DNA of 64,000 nucleotides from Corinectria fuckeliana (lineage: Eukaryota > Ascomycota > Sordariomycetes > Hypocreales > Nectriaceae). The stretch spans positions 43,830 to 107,829 of the forward strand of contig WPDH01000059.1 of NCBI GenBank assembly GCA_019137255.1, written 5' to 3'. The notes beneath the pieces were generated by a model. It had not been told where the DNA came from and did no database searches. It saw only the letters and a program-made list of their open reading frames with translations. The first letter of the stretch is position 1. Each line of letters opens with the position of its first letter. Of this stretch, positions 22,277 to 34,440 are shown piece by piece. The translations under genes were made by a program, and so were the position numbers.

Positions 22277-23029
22277 TAGGTAGGGATTCAGGGAGACAAC
22301 AGCGCAGACCTCAGACCTTGGAGAGGGGCGTTACAGAAGGGCTGAGGATCCCTGTGAAGCCGAGCCCTGTGTTATTTATTTTTTAACCCTGAAGCCCTTG
22401 AGCTCCCCCTCCCTTCCATTGAAGCTTGGGGTCTCATGACTTGCTGGCTTATTGGGCTGCTGGCAGCTTCCCCCCCGGTCATCGGGCACTTACTGGACCA
22501 GTTTGGTGTTGATAGGGCTAATGGCTGGACATTTTGTTGTGGCTCCTCAGCCCAGGACTGGCATGGAAGCTACCATAGAGGTACCACGCCATGGGGCACC
22601 TGCACCTCCCCCTACTACTGTAAGATAACAATAATAAGGGGTGTTTAGATGGGCGGGCGATAGACAATCAACCAACGTCAACATCATCCCTCACCGGCGA
22701 CAATGCAGAAGCGGGCTGGTTAGGTAGCCACTACTACAGACACAGTTAGGACCAGAGGGGCGTGAGGATAAGGCCCCGATAGGGGGGAGTGGAGGGGGCT
22801 TCGGGGGCTTAAGGGTCCCTCCCCTCCTCCCCGGGCCATCATGATCCCCAATCGTCACCCAGCAATGGCCCAGCCCGTTATCAGGTCGGGTGCGGTAGCA
22901 GCAACGCCAGTGGTGATGGTGACCTGCAAATGGAAGTCGTTCTTCTAGGGATCTGCGATTAATTAAATTAAATTTGGGCTGTAACATGTGTCTGTTCAGG
23001 CTGCAAGTCCATTTTTCTTTACCATCCCA

Positions 23030-23101
23030 ATGTCCTGATGTCCTGATGTCCTGATGCCCCAATGCCCTGGCGCTCTGGCGCCCTGATGCCCTGACGCCCT
23101 A
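23030..23101. repeat. 8-bp minisatellite, nine degenerate copies
   Basis: Head-to-tail units beginning ATGTCCTG (three exact copies) and drifting to ATGCCCTG, GCGCCCTG and ACGCCCTA. The unit length stays 8 bp for 72 bp, in noncoding DNA. Confidence 0.85.
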
Positions 23102-24295
23102 ATCGTCTAAGACTCTCCAGCATTAGCATATCAATAGCGAGATCATGATCGAGAAGGGAAGATGAGAATAAAGGGTGAAAGTCGGGGCCGGCACGTGATG
23201 TGATGTACATACAGCCAGAGTAGAAGATACTGTACTGTACAGCTCGAATAGCGTACTTTGATGCTGTCGTACCTCGTAGGAGGCTGCTTTTGTCCCTGGG
23301 ACCGTTCCATGTTGATCCCTGTGTTCCTGAAACTCCCCTGGATCATCTTGCTCACGCACTCTGTTTGTGTGCATCTCGCACTCTCACTCTTCCTTTTTTT
23401 GGGCCAATCTATGTGCTACATACCTAACACCCTCTGTCTTCATCCTCCACCTCCCGCTTCTCCCTTAGTCAAGGTTGTCCGTCCCTCATAACTACCGCCC
23501 TCGTCAGTCCTGTACAGCCTCGGCCTCATCGCTCAAGGAAACCCGACCTATCTCGTACTGCACCTGCGCAACACCCGACCCTGCTACCACCTCAGTATGT
23601 ACTAGGAAGGTTGGCGGCGCATTCTGTACGAAGTGTACCACCCTCCATCCCTGTCCGGACTTGCCCCTGCTTGCGACTGGAGCCCTGTGCCCAGGCGACA
23701 AAGCAAAAGGAATTGCCAGCGTCTCCCCCGGCCTCGGTCCCCTTGCGCTCCATTCCCGTACCCGTTCCTATTCAAAGAGTTGTTAGAGGCCTCTCCGTGC
23801 GGGTTGCAGCTTTAGGTAGGCCTGCACCACCCGCCGACACCTTGCGGCGCCACGACACCACACCACCACTCCCGCCACGACATCAACCTCGACCTTTCCC
23901 ACCACAAACAACCACCGGCGGCGGCGGTGTCAGCTCCAGAATCCTTTCCCCAGAATATCACCATCGCCATCGCCCCGTCGGCAAGTGTCAGCCTTAAATA
24001 CAGCTGCCTCTCCCGCCGACCAAAGCCCACCTCCAACCGCCCCCACATGTCCGCCAGTACAATCTCGTGTCGCCTGTACCAGCCTCAGTGGTCGACCCCA
24101 CCGCAACGATAGCAATCAACGTCGAAGCTGCACCGACGATATCCTCGTTCCTAGCCTTACTTCTAGGGCTCTCCACCCACCTGCCCAGCCTGTCTGGCGC
24201 TCTCGACGGCCGAATCTTTTTCCCCCTCGAGTCAATGACGTTGCAATAGGCCCGTTCCTCGTCCTTCGTCTCTCGTCCCTCATTCACCACCAGCA

Positions 24296-27200
24296 ATGGA
24301 GAACGAGGCACCCGTCGTTCAGGTCCCCGATGGCCGTTCCTCCTCGAGGAGAGATCGTTTAATGGGCAAGCTCTTTGGTGCCAAAGACCGCAAGCCGGTC
24401 GCCAATGAGCAATCCACCGCCAACATCGATGCCTTCCTACACAGCTCCTCCGACAACCTAACCGTCACACACGCTCCTCCACTACCAGCTTCGCTTCCTA
24501 AGCTGGCCAAGCTCGACACCACCTCCATCTCCCGCTATCCTCAAGCCCTGGCCGTCAACCTGCAGGCTCAGCAGAACCGCCCACTCGCCCCAGGCCCTCG
24601 TCCCGATCCAAGGTCAGCCAGCCGTTCTCCACGACCGAACAAGAAGGGTCTCTTTGTCAAGTTTGACGACTCGAATCCGGAAGTCATTGGCGAGGGTGGT
24701 GACGAGTCTGAGATCCCCGTCATTGAAATCTCGAAGCGCAAGAAGTCTCAGAAGTCTCGTCCGCCTCAGCCTCCACCGCACCGCAAGGCCGCTTATTCTC
24801 CCGGAAGACCCCCTCCCCCCCCAGAGCCTACGCCGCCCGGTGCGGACGACTTCAGGCCAAAGGCCCTAACCCGCACCCAGACGGGGTTCTCATCCATCTA
24901 CGCCCCGGAGGACGACGAGGAGCTCCAAATAGACCCTGAATCCAAGTCGGACGAGTTGAATTCATTTTCGCCCACCAATGCGCTGCCGCCCCTCAAACCG
25001 CCTTCCGCTAGGTTTCTCGGGACAGCTGCAAACCAGGAGGAGAATAGAAGGTCTTACATCGAGGTTCACTCAGCCCAGATGCGTGATGCCGAAGGCAGGG
25101 CCTTCGCCGAGGCTGCTCGTGTCGCCAGTGCCACATCAGCAACTTCTCAAAACTGGGTCGATTCTCCCACAGCTGAGCCGTTTTCGGGGACGTCTCCAAC
25201 ATCAAGCCGACGACGACCTCCCTCACCCGAGATTCAAGTCACAAAGCCAAATATAGAATACAGCCCGGCCTCAATTCATTCCAACCTCTCGGGCTACTCC
25301 CCAGTCGCCGAATCCGAGCAGTTCTCTCGACAACCCAGTGTTACTTCACATAACGCGCGGCAGCCCAGTATTACTTCATACATCTCGCGGCAGCCCAGTC
25401 TTGCTACCCCCCGTGACCCACCTATGATGACCAGTCGGTCACCCTCCTTCGTGGTCAACGATTCAGGTGCAGGCGATGAGGCGCTGGAGGCCTTTGTTGC
25501 GAGGACGAGGCATCTTTTCGAACTTTTCCGGCTGCATGCCGAGACTATTAAACCCTTGACCACGAGCTCATTAAAGGAGTGTGCACGTGGAGGTCTTTGG
25601 TGGTTCCTCAAGGGCCGAATGGGCTTAGAGACGGCGGTCCGAGAACGTCCAAACTCGCCCCAAGGCCAGGCGCAGAACGATCGAGACCGGCAGCAGGCCT
25701 ACGCGAACTTGGCAAAGGGATACTGGCTGTGCGAGGAAATTGTGCCGGATATTGCTCAGTCTCAGGGAATTCCCCCGGATCCCGAAGTCGTCGAGGTTAC
25801 TCAGGCTCTTGTGTCCGCACTGAAGAAGCTGGCAATGTCCATGAAGCGGAACGGCTTCTTACCGCCTGAAGATGCCTTGCTTCCGCAAACGATCGACAAG
25901 TCTATTTGGCTAGAGTATCCAGCCGTGAGCCAGGACATGATTGCTCTTCTCTCAGGAAACTGGGGCTCGGGCATGACAGCAATGACGAACCCCTTGTCAG
26001 ATCTCCGCCTCCTGGATGCTCTCCCCGTGGGTGACAACACAGACAATTTTAGCTACGGCAGGATGCCAGCGGACGTCTACCTCATGGAGCAGGGACATGA
26101 ATCTCATAGACTCTATTTCCCATGTATGCTCTCCATGGTCCGTCCGTCAAAGTCGCTCAGTCTAGTCTTTGTCCTCGCCAGCCAGAACGGTCACATGCAG
26201 CTAGCCATCCAGGACAACAAGAACGTGGGCCCGGTCTGGGACGATGTCCGCTGGAGAAACGAGACGTTCACACTCGAGATTCGGTTACGCCGTGGCTTCG
26301 CCCTAGCCGTGCAGCTCGTTCAGCAAGACTACAGGATGCTTTGGAACATGTATGACTTTGGGAACAAGATTCAGACGTCCCTCTTCCCGCGAAGCGACGA
26401 GAACATGGTCTTCCGAACAACTCTCCGCTCGTTCCAGTACATGGACGCAGATCCTCAGTCCCGTCAGTTCCCCAAAGAGCCAGTCGCACAATGTGATGTG
26501 GCATTGTTTGAGAAGCAATACAAGGAGAACGGTCCTGCTGGCCAACGGATCTGGCATCTTGGTTTCCGAATTGCGGTGGTTACTGGGACTCGCACGAGGA
26601 CACTAAGCGGCGTCAACCACCTGTACGCGCCATCTCAGCCGATCCAGTTTGGTTTCTTCCGCGGCGACAAAGATGCTCCGTCCTTGTCCCTCAAATTTGA
26701 CAATGGTAAGTCCAAGGGTCGGATGGTGTTCGTGTTCAGTGAAGAGAAGGCCAGGATCAAGTTTCACTCACTCATCACCGGAACTGCCCTCGACCACGAC
26801 GAAAAGATATATGCCGACGTGCCCATCAAGAGCTTTGCCATCTCACAGAGCTTGCGCGAACCAATGGGTATGGCGCCCTTCACTCGTATGCCATGGAAGG
26901 CGGCCAGGGTTGTAAACGACGAGTATGGCGGTGATCAACCGCCCACCGTTCTCGCGGACCGACTCAAGGTTGTTCTCGAGTACCAGAACGGCAACATGAC
27001 GGACAGGATCAATGTGGAGCCTGGAGAGCTACGAGTCAGGTTGGAGGTGTCGAACGCCAAGCTCTTCCGAGTTCTACGACAACCGCAGAAGGACATGACG
27101 GTGTCGGTTTCCGAAGCCCAGGTCCCCAAGGAGCTCCCGCGAAACATGACAGATGCGCTGCAATTGCTACGGCACAACCAGACGATCCGAACATTTGAGT

Positions 27201-27774
27201 TCAACAACATCAAGGACCTTCACGACTTCCAGTTTGCCATGACCGGGTTTGAGGTCATCTTCGACGCGCTTGCCGTGACGTTTGCGATTTCGCGACGGCG
27301 CATGGTGGTGCCGATTCACAAGAAGTGGGAGGCCGGCTACACGCGAATCCAAGTGGTGAAGCAAGAGGACAAGCAACTACAACTGCTGGCTTTCTTTGAA
27401 GACTTCCACCACGGTCATTGCATGAACTTTGTGCTCAAGGGTACCGACACTTACGAGAGCTTTCAACGGAGCGGGAAGGCAGGCATCAAGTTTGTCGACG
27501 CCAAGTGGCCGCTGCCGCGGCTGCCTGCAGACAAGGATGGTGACTACGATGATATGGCCTTTGTCTGCCTTGATCTCCCAGATTTGCCGGGGGAGCATGA
27601 CGACATCTCCATCGTGTTTGAAAAGGAAGCAGGTAAGTAAATCGGCTCTGTGTCCGTTGAGGTGGTTATGATCAAGGACTAACAACGATGGAACTCACAG
27701 ACCGAGATGCGCTCAGTCAATGTTTGCCAGCGCCGATTAAGGGGTCGGCGAGGATGTCGTCACGATTGAAATGA
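24296..27774 (+). CDS. Unrecognised 1136-aa fungal protein
   Basis: Exons 24296-27632 and 27701-27774 (GT-AG intron, 68 bp) give 1136 aa; without splicing the frame would stop at 27640. I do not recognise the family. Residues 1-390 are disordered: an N-terminal basic MGKLFGAKDRK, a Pro-rich stretch PPPPPEPTPPG and three roughly 10-residue repeats of the type RQPSVTSH/RQPSITSY/RQPSLATP (bases about 25327-25411). From about residue 395 to the end the sequence is evenly hydrophobic and looks globular, with ECARGGLWWFLKGRMGLE and repeated barrel-like segments (LEIRLRRGFALAVQLVQQDYRM). No catalytic motif or membrane helix is visible. The second exon adds only 24 residues. Confidence 0.82.
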
Positions 27775-28449
27775 GTACATATTAAAGTTATAAACGAGTG
27801 TGTGGGCTCTATTAGGAACGGGTCATCGCGTGAGCGCGAGAAGACCATGGGGATATACCCGGCGGCCTGATGCACGGAGCACGTGAAGCAGAAGCACGCA
27901 GCAGCGTAGTTGGCAAGAAGATGCCTATCCAAAGTCTGGAGAGCACGAGTAAGCCGAGAGACGATGAGCTCGGAAGAGAGATATCCTGCGAAGCCACCCG
28001 AGCCGGATGGAGTTTGGCGGGGCACAATCCACGGCGTTGAGGGCATTGAATAGCCACAGCCAAGGGCATTGGAGACACATAACATGAGTGGTACTCGGAC
28101 GTGTTGAAGACCGAGAGGCAGCTCGCCATGGAAGCTATAGAAGCAAGCAATTGCCGGCGCTGCCGAGAGGAGCGGTCTGTATGTGTTGTAGACTACTAGT
28201 ATGCCCGGGTGCCTCGATTGTTAGTTAGGTAAGGTAGGTAGATCAATAGTCTCCCCGAAGCTTCCTGACTCAGTGAGGTTACTGGTTTGAGGACGATGTT
28301 TCCCTCGGCCAGCCGGGAAGGCTCTGTATCATGGAATGCATCTACAGTACATAGTACTCGTACTAGTAGTTGTACAGTACCTCTAGATGCCTACCTGCTT
28401 ACGTACCTAATGTACCAATCTAGGTCCCTTAAGTAGCTACATTACCTCG

Positions 28450-28503
28450 CCTACCTACCTACCTTGCCTACATAAATACTTGGTAGCAAGGTAGTAGGTA
28501 GGT
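28450..28503. repeat. Imperfect inverted repeat (stem-loop) of TACC/TAGG units
   Basis: Left arm 28450-28471 (CCTACCTACCTACCTTGCCT and on) and right arm 28482-28503 (GTAGCAAGGTAGTAGGTAGG) are reverse complements apart from small gaps, with a 10-bp loop. Confidence 0.8.
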
Positions 28504-28876
28504 GATCAGCGCTGGAAGCCTAAGCGCCCACTGCCGGACAAGGGCTACTTAGGGATGAGCTGGGATTGAGGCTGGAGGGGTCGGGATGACGGGCTGAGAC
28601 GTCATCCATTTCCCCCACCATTTCAATACTTGCACCAAAGTACCGTGGCGCTCCGTCCCGTCTAGCTGGCCGCCTTCACGGTCAATCATCAATGACCTAC
28701 TAGGTAAATGGTAGGTAGGTAGTTATGTGGCCAGTTACTTCGCATCTTCAGAGGGTGATGTGCTGAGATCGTCATGACAGACGGATGGGTGCACAGGCAG
28801 CAGACTGGTGCCTGAAGGAGACTCCACGTTGTGTTGGTCCGCATTGCTCAGCGTCTTCACCCCACGTGCATCCACC

Positions 28877-28910
28877 ATCCCTCCCTCCCTCCCTCCATCC
28901 AGCCATCCAT
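28877..28910. repeat. (CCCT)n microsatellite with CCAT tail
   Basis: About four CCCT units followed by CCATCC-type units. Confidence 0.8.
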
Positions 28911-28955
28911 CCCGAGCTGATGCGGGTCCAGATGAGCTTGAGCTTGCATGGATGC

Positions 28956-28969
28956 CATGTCATGACATG
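28956..28969. repeat. 14-bp perfect palindrome
   Basis: CATGTCATGACATG is self-complementary and followed by another TCATGT, so overlapping CATG sites fill 28956-28975. It may be chance in CATG-rich DNA. Confidence 0.7.
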
Positions 28970-30570
28970 TCATGTACAGTACTAGAGGTATTACGTAGGC
29001 CAGTACCACACTTTCCTGGTTGGCCGTCAGCTTATTACTACTAGCTTTCCCCTCCACTTCAAGAGCGTAGATATGGAAAACGAGCAGAGCCGCAGAGAGC
29101 TGGTCATACTGCAGAACTAGGAGGACGGGTCATAGGATGGCGTTTGGTTGTCTGGTTACCTTAGTACTTAATGAAGCCACCTTGACCTCCTCACAACGAC
29201 CTTGTCTCACTCAAGGCATTGGAATCTTGGTTTCTCGTACTTATACGCGTAACCACTCTCACCCATTATCGACTGCCTTGGATAAGGTTGGTAGCTACTA
29301 AGCAAGTAGACATCTACCCACCCAGGCAAGTAAGTATTAGGTATCTAGGGATCTACTTAGTCAATCTAAGGACAGGCTGATGGGAAAAAAGGGAGCTATC
29401 ACGGCCCTCCGTCCGGATCAGTGGCACTCCCTTACCTGACCCACGCCCCGGCACCTCGCCATATTCCCACCCACTGGTTGGGGCCTCAACGCACCCTAGT
29501 ACCGACTCTAAATGCCTCCGGTGCCCAAGAGAGGCATGTGCTGCACCATGAGGACGTAGGCAGACAAGGATCCTCGCAGGGAAGGCACGCACCAGGTGCC
29601 AGGTGAGGTATCTCTTTCCACATTAGATCCCCATCAAGTCGTCACACACCTGTGAGTAGCTGTGGCCTACAGTAAGGTGCCGCCGGCGCATCCGCTCGTC
29701 ATCGCCTTCTGCTTTTTCCCTTTCCTCAACAACCATCCTCCTTTTCCTTTATCCTCTTTCCCTCTCTCCCTTTCCTCATCCTCCCTCCCATCATCCTGCC
29801 CTCCTCATCCCCGTTCCGAGGAGCCCCAGAGCTGCAGCCGACGACGGAGAGACCGAATAGCTCCTCGCCCCAAACGTTCCCATCATCTCCCACCCACCAA
29901 AATCATCAAGCACACGACGAAGCCCCGCACTCGCCCACAACTCCGAGTCCCTCCCGTCTCATCCAACCCAAGCCGTACCCGCTTCCCGCCACCCGTTGTT
30001 GAGCGCGTGGGCACCGTCTATTTATTCGGGCCACGAACATAATTAAGCCAAGGACGCAACCGTCAGCAGGCGTTGGTATCGGTCAGCCAAAGTCATCAGC
30101 GTCAGCAGCGTAAGGCGCAAGCTCGCAACACATTCCTGGTTCCAGCAGGCGCAGCCCTGTGTAGAAAGCCCATCCATCATGGTGATGGGCCTGGTCTCGG
30201 TGCATGGCCGACGAAGAACTGGCAGCAGTAAGTCCTGTCGAACTCCGTCCTCTGTCATCGCTTGATTGCCGGCCTTAGTTCCTCCACGTCTACCCAAATA
30301 ATCATCCCTCAAACATCTCCATCCCGAATTCACAGAACGCCTGTTTATCCGTCGTTTGGCAAACCCGTGTCCGAGCTTCAGCCTTTATTTGCCTCCACCC
30401 CGTCCGTTCCCCGGATGCCTATACCCACCCACTTTTACATCCCACCACCCCGCCGCACCTCAGAATCCTCTGCGCGCTGAGCTCCATTCAGCCTACACAT
30501 CTCTCATTCTGCCCCTCTGCGAAACCAACCCCTCCCCCAGCCCGAGTCGTGAGTCGCCTGTCGAGTTATC

Positions 30571-32594
30571 ATGTTGACCAACTGGTTCGCTCAACCCACA
30601 GGTGCCCGCTCCTCGGTCGACGAAGGTCGCGGTACCGATGGCGACGATGACACCCTCGTCATGGAGCCCGATCAGGGCAATGGTAAGTGAGCACCGAATA
30701 CCTTCGAGGCCGCCACTGTCGCATTCACTGTCGCGGCCTCCTTGACATTCAAAGCCCTCTACTGACGCGCTCAACCCCCTTCAGTCCTCTCCCATATCAT
30801 CTCCCAGCTGCGGCCAGGTGCTGATCTCAGTCGTGTTGTCCTTCCGACCTTTATCTTGGAACCCCGCAGCATGCTTGAGAGGATTACAAAGTACAATCTC
30901 CCGACTCATTCCATATTTCAGCGTGCTCAGGCTAACGTTCCCCCTCACAGCTTCATGTGCCATCCCGAAATGCTCCTCCATATTCCCGGTATAGACAACC
31001 CTGTCGATCGCTTCGTTTCCGTAGTCAAATTCTATTTGAGTGGTTGGCACATTCGCCCACCGTATGTTACCCCTGCCCCAGCACGAATTTGCTAGTGTCT
31101 GATCAAATGCAGAGGCGTCAAGAAGCCCTTGAACCCCATTCTCGGCGAGATCTTCACCTGCTACTGGGAGCTGGAGAACAACAAGCGAGCCTACTATATT
31201 TCCGAACAGACGTCGCATCACCCGCCCAAGTCCAGCTACTTCTATCTAGCCCCCGACCACCACCTCCGCATCGATGGCACCCTTAAACCTCGAAGTCGCT
31301 TCCTGGGCAACTCTGCTGCCAGTCTCATGGAGGGCATCGCTTTCCTGACCATTCTCAACCGTGGCAAGGACCCTGCCAAGGGCGAACAATAGTTGGTCAC
31401 CCTATATCATTGATCCCCTACTCGCTCGCTACTCTGTTGAGAGTGGCGTGTGAATGGCCGACTAGTCCTAACATCGGCCACAGCATCCTGACTCAGCCCA
31501 ACATGTACGCTCGAGGCATCCTATTTGGAAAAATGAAATATGAGCTTGGAGACCACAGTTTCGTCCGGTGCCCCGAGCTTGATCTAGTCGCCGACGTTGA
31601 CTTCAAGACAAAGGGTTGGGTCGGCGGCACCTACAATGCTATTGGGGGAACAATTAAGAAGGAGAGCACCGGTGAAATCTTGTTTGAGCTCTCTGGACTG
31701 TGGAGCGATGAAATGTTTATCAAGGACACGAGGGCAAGTACTATGAGTCCTACTCTGACCTACTAATGGGCTAACGAAACGTAGACTGGTAAACGAGAAA
31801 TGTTTTTCGATGCTACACGATCGAAGCACACTTCTCCAGTAGTACGACCTATTGAAGAACAGGACGAACGGGAATCACAAAAGCTCTGGGAAAACACATC
31901 CAAGGCCGTCAAGGAACGGAACCACGAGCTCGCTACGGACGAGAAGACCAAGGTCGAGGATCGCCAGCGTGAAGAAGCTGCAGCGCGGGCTCAAGATAAT
32001 GTCGAGTGGCATCCTCGATTGTTCCGCCTAGTGAAGGGTGGCCCTGGCGGCATGGAGGAAGGAGAAGAAGATCTCGAATGGGTCATTAACGCTACCATGT
32101 AAGTGCCTTCGCCTAATCAAGGGGAGAGAAACTGGACCTAACAAATACCCAGCGACCACTCTGCACCTCCTGACAAGCAGGCCGAGCAGGTGATGGCTAT
32201 TTACCCCATTGTCAAGGGTCAGAAGCCCGATCAGCGTCACATCATTCCTCCTCACAGTCCTACAGCCATCGCCAACAAGCAATTAGGGCATTCCGATGAT
32301 ACCGCATACGTCGCAAATCCCAAGGTCGAGGAAACAAGGGTTGTAAAGCCTGGGGACAAGCTTCCTGAAGAGAGCCAGCTGCAGAACAAAAAGCCTCAGG
32401 AAAACCTCATTGATTTCGATGAGAGACCAGCGCCGCAACCTGCTCAGCCCGTGCAGCACGAAGTCGCCAAGCCCACACGGAGCGAGGCCGAGATTCACGA
32501 CATGCTTAAATCGACGGGAAAACTAGCTGACGGCCCTCTCATCGATTTCTCGACAGACCTCAAGAAGGACCTACCGACTGAAGTGAAACAATAA
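30571..32594 (+). CDS. Oxysterol-binding protein-related lipid transfer protein, Osh6/Osh7 type
   Basis: Seven exons (30571-30682, 30785-30890, 30951-31061, 31113-31391, 31484-31733, 31785-32098, 32153-32594) give 537 aa in one frame. The ORD core is intact: KPLNPILGE at 114-122 and the signature EQTSHHPP at 141-148, followed by RGILFGKMKYELGD and RESQKLW. There are no PH, ankyrin or GOLD domains, so it belongs with the short Osh6/7 group, which in yeast exchanges phosphatidylserine for PI4P at ER-plasma membrane contacts. The C-terminal 110 residues are disordered. Oddities: exon 5 ends at a GC donor (GGGCAAGT, intron 31734-31784), the 31392 donor is weak (GTTGGT), and the 60-bp intron 30891-30950 is stop-free and in frame. 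Start uncertain: the ATG at 30571 is in frame, but an upstream exon is possible. Confidence 0.85.
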
Positions 32595-33020
32595 GACGAA
32601 TCTTACCTAAAGAGTAGAAACGGCTAAGCTAGGTGGTAAGGATGGTTGGCTATATTAAAACATCGGGGTGGGCGACGGGTCGGCGCAGGCATTTATCAAC
32701 ATTGGCGCGGCAAGGGGACTCGTTATAAAGGGATAGCATTGTACATATCTGCATTGCGAGTGGGTGGCATTGAGTAACAAGGCTTCAACACCAACCTAGC
32801 AAGAACAGCAACAAAGATGAGTCTTGTCGGGAAACTCGACTTGTTTAGATTCACATGAATTATCTGTACCCCTGTGGCATCATCGACACACACCCTAAAT
32901 GAAGCTACCTAAAGTCCCATCCTTGAACGCCGTGACCTCGACCTCTCAGGAGATGTTATTCTTTTTTCGTTCATTCTCCCCTGGGTAGTCTGGATTGGAA
33001 ACCACAAAACACACAAAACA
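32595..33020. other. Intergenic between convergent genes
   Basis: 426 bp between two stop codons, holding the 3' untranslated regions of the lipid-transfer gene and U2AF small subunit. Nothing else was recognised. Confidence 0.55.
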
Positions 33021-33842
33021 CTAGAAACGTCGTCGCGCGGGCTCCGGGGTTGGCGATCGGCTAGCGCTCTTCTCATCGCGGCCGCGCGCTCGGAGCCACT
33101 TCTTGGTACTGAGCTGTAGGTCACGATCGAGCTCCTCACTGGGATTCTTGCGATGGATGAAGTTGCAGAAGCCGCCGCGGACACAGCCCTCGCCTGAGTT
33201 AAGGCGGCAGCAAGCCTCGCGGAAATCGGTCACGGGGCTGAGTTCGCAGTAGATGGGACGGGCGGCATACCAGCGGCTGTTGAGCTCGTCGCAGGCCTTC
33301 TGGGCAGATTCCTCGTACTTGAATCGCGCGTAGACGTTGCCGATGAGGTCTGTCAGAGGAAAGCGTGTCAGTACAACTGCCCTTGCGAAAGCAACCCCGA
33401 AAAGAGGACGAAGGAGAGGGAAACACGCACGGTCATTATTGTTGTCGCATACAACGAGCTCCTCTAGCTCGCCATACTTGCACAGCTCACACCATATGTC
33501 CTCGTAGAAGGCGTCGAAGTGGTTTTGCAGCTGGGAAGGGTTCATGCGGTTCTTGGGATCGTAGGCCGGGTTCTGGTACAGGTTGGGCATGAGGATGGTC
33601 TGGCTGTATGAGGGCTTGACGTGTTTTCGCGAGCAGCGGTCGCCATGTCGGCAAGCGCCAATTTTCTACCACGATGGCGCGAGAGTTAGCAACGCTGAAC
33701 CACAGACTCGAGCGAGAAGCAGCTGTCCGTCCACAAGCCCGGCAGCGGGAGGCAGAAGGATAAGGGTCGGACTTACGAAGTAGAAGGAGCAGTTGACCTT
33801 GTCAAGCTCAGTGCCGAAGATGGAGGCGAGGAAGTTGGCCAT
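33021..33842 (-). CDS. U2 snRNP auxiliary factor small subunit (U2AF35/U2AF23)
   Basis: Exons 33842-33777, 33665-33431 and 33349-33021 give 209 aa, near the 216 aa of fission yeast U2AF23. The order is CCCH zinc finger 1 (C18, C27, C33, H37, completed across intron 1), a UHM/RRM domain with GNVYARFKYEE, then CCCH finger 2 (CCRLNSGEGCVRGGFCNFIH). The protein recognises the AG at 3' splice sites together with U2AF large subunit, in the nucleus. The RS-rich tail of animal U2AF35 is reduced to a short SASRSPTPEPARRRF end, as in many fungi. All zinc ligands are visible. Confidence 0.94.
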
Positions 33843-34440
33843 GTTTGCGGAGATGAAATGGCTGGCGAAGGCGTAAGATGAAGCTCGATCAGTGGTGATG
33901 TAGGGGAGGAGCTGGCTGTGGGAAGATTTGGGACGCTGGAACATTAGTAGCCTTGCGCCACATGAGGCGGACGGATGAGGCTGGATCACGTGCTGGTGGC
34001 GCATTTGTCAGTCAGCGTTAGAACCTCCGGGGAAGTCTGGAGCCACATTTCCACAGTGGATGGCTGAAACAAGGGGGCGCAAAGCCAATCCATGCCCGGT
34101 CCTGAAATGGCAAGTGGTTCGTTAAGCGTTCAGGGACCAGCAAAGTTACAGGACCCGCACCTTCGGTGTCTCCTAACAGCAGCCCCCCCGCGACTCGCAA
34201 CTCGCAGCTTGCGACTCGCGACTCAGCAATTCCCAATTCCACCATCAACGGACCTGTCCCTTCCCCAGACGTCGGGCAATGAACTCGACATAAGCGGCCC
34301 TCTTCTCTGGCTTGCACGGCTTTGCTCTGGCCCATCAACAAGCTCCCACAGTTCCCTTCCCCTTCCCCGTCCCCATCTCCGGCCCGGCCCCCAAGCTCGA
34401 AACTCGAGACTCGAAACTCGACCTCGACCCTGACAATACG
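33843..34440. other. Divergent promoter region
   Basis: 598 bp between the U2AF small subunit and ELMO-like gene starts. It includes repeated CTCGCAACTCGCA/GACTCGCGACTC words at about 34190-34225 and CGAAACTCGAGACTCGAAACTC at about 34398-34420. The plus-strand frame is open from 34312 but has no ATG before 34441. Confidence 0.5.

Larger units (their letters stand above)
20769..24295. other. Long intergenic region without a recognised gene
   Basis: 3.5 kb. It contains a perfect 12-bp palindrome (22265-22276), a 9-copy 8-bp minisatellite (23030-23101) and, from about 23380, C/T-rich sequence leading to the ATG at 24296, probably a long 5' leader with several short upstream open frames. No supported gene was found. 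Confidence 0.5.
27775..30570. other. Long intergenic region, repeat-bearing
   Basis: 2.8 kb with an inverted repeat (28450-28503), a (CCCT)-type tract (28877-28910), a 14-bp palindrome (28956-28969) and many TACC/TAGG words. From about 29690 it becomes pyrimidine-rich, probably the promoter and leader of the lipid-transfer gene. A possible alternative first exon for that gene starts with an ATG at 30204. No other gene was recognised. Confidence 0.5.

Noticed and set aside
19448..28000. Secondary-metabolite or other gene cluster
   Set aside because: Neighbouring genes are unrelated housekeeping functions; no backbone enzyme, transporter or cluster regulator is present.
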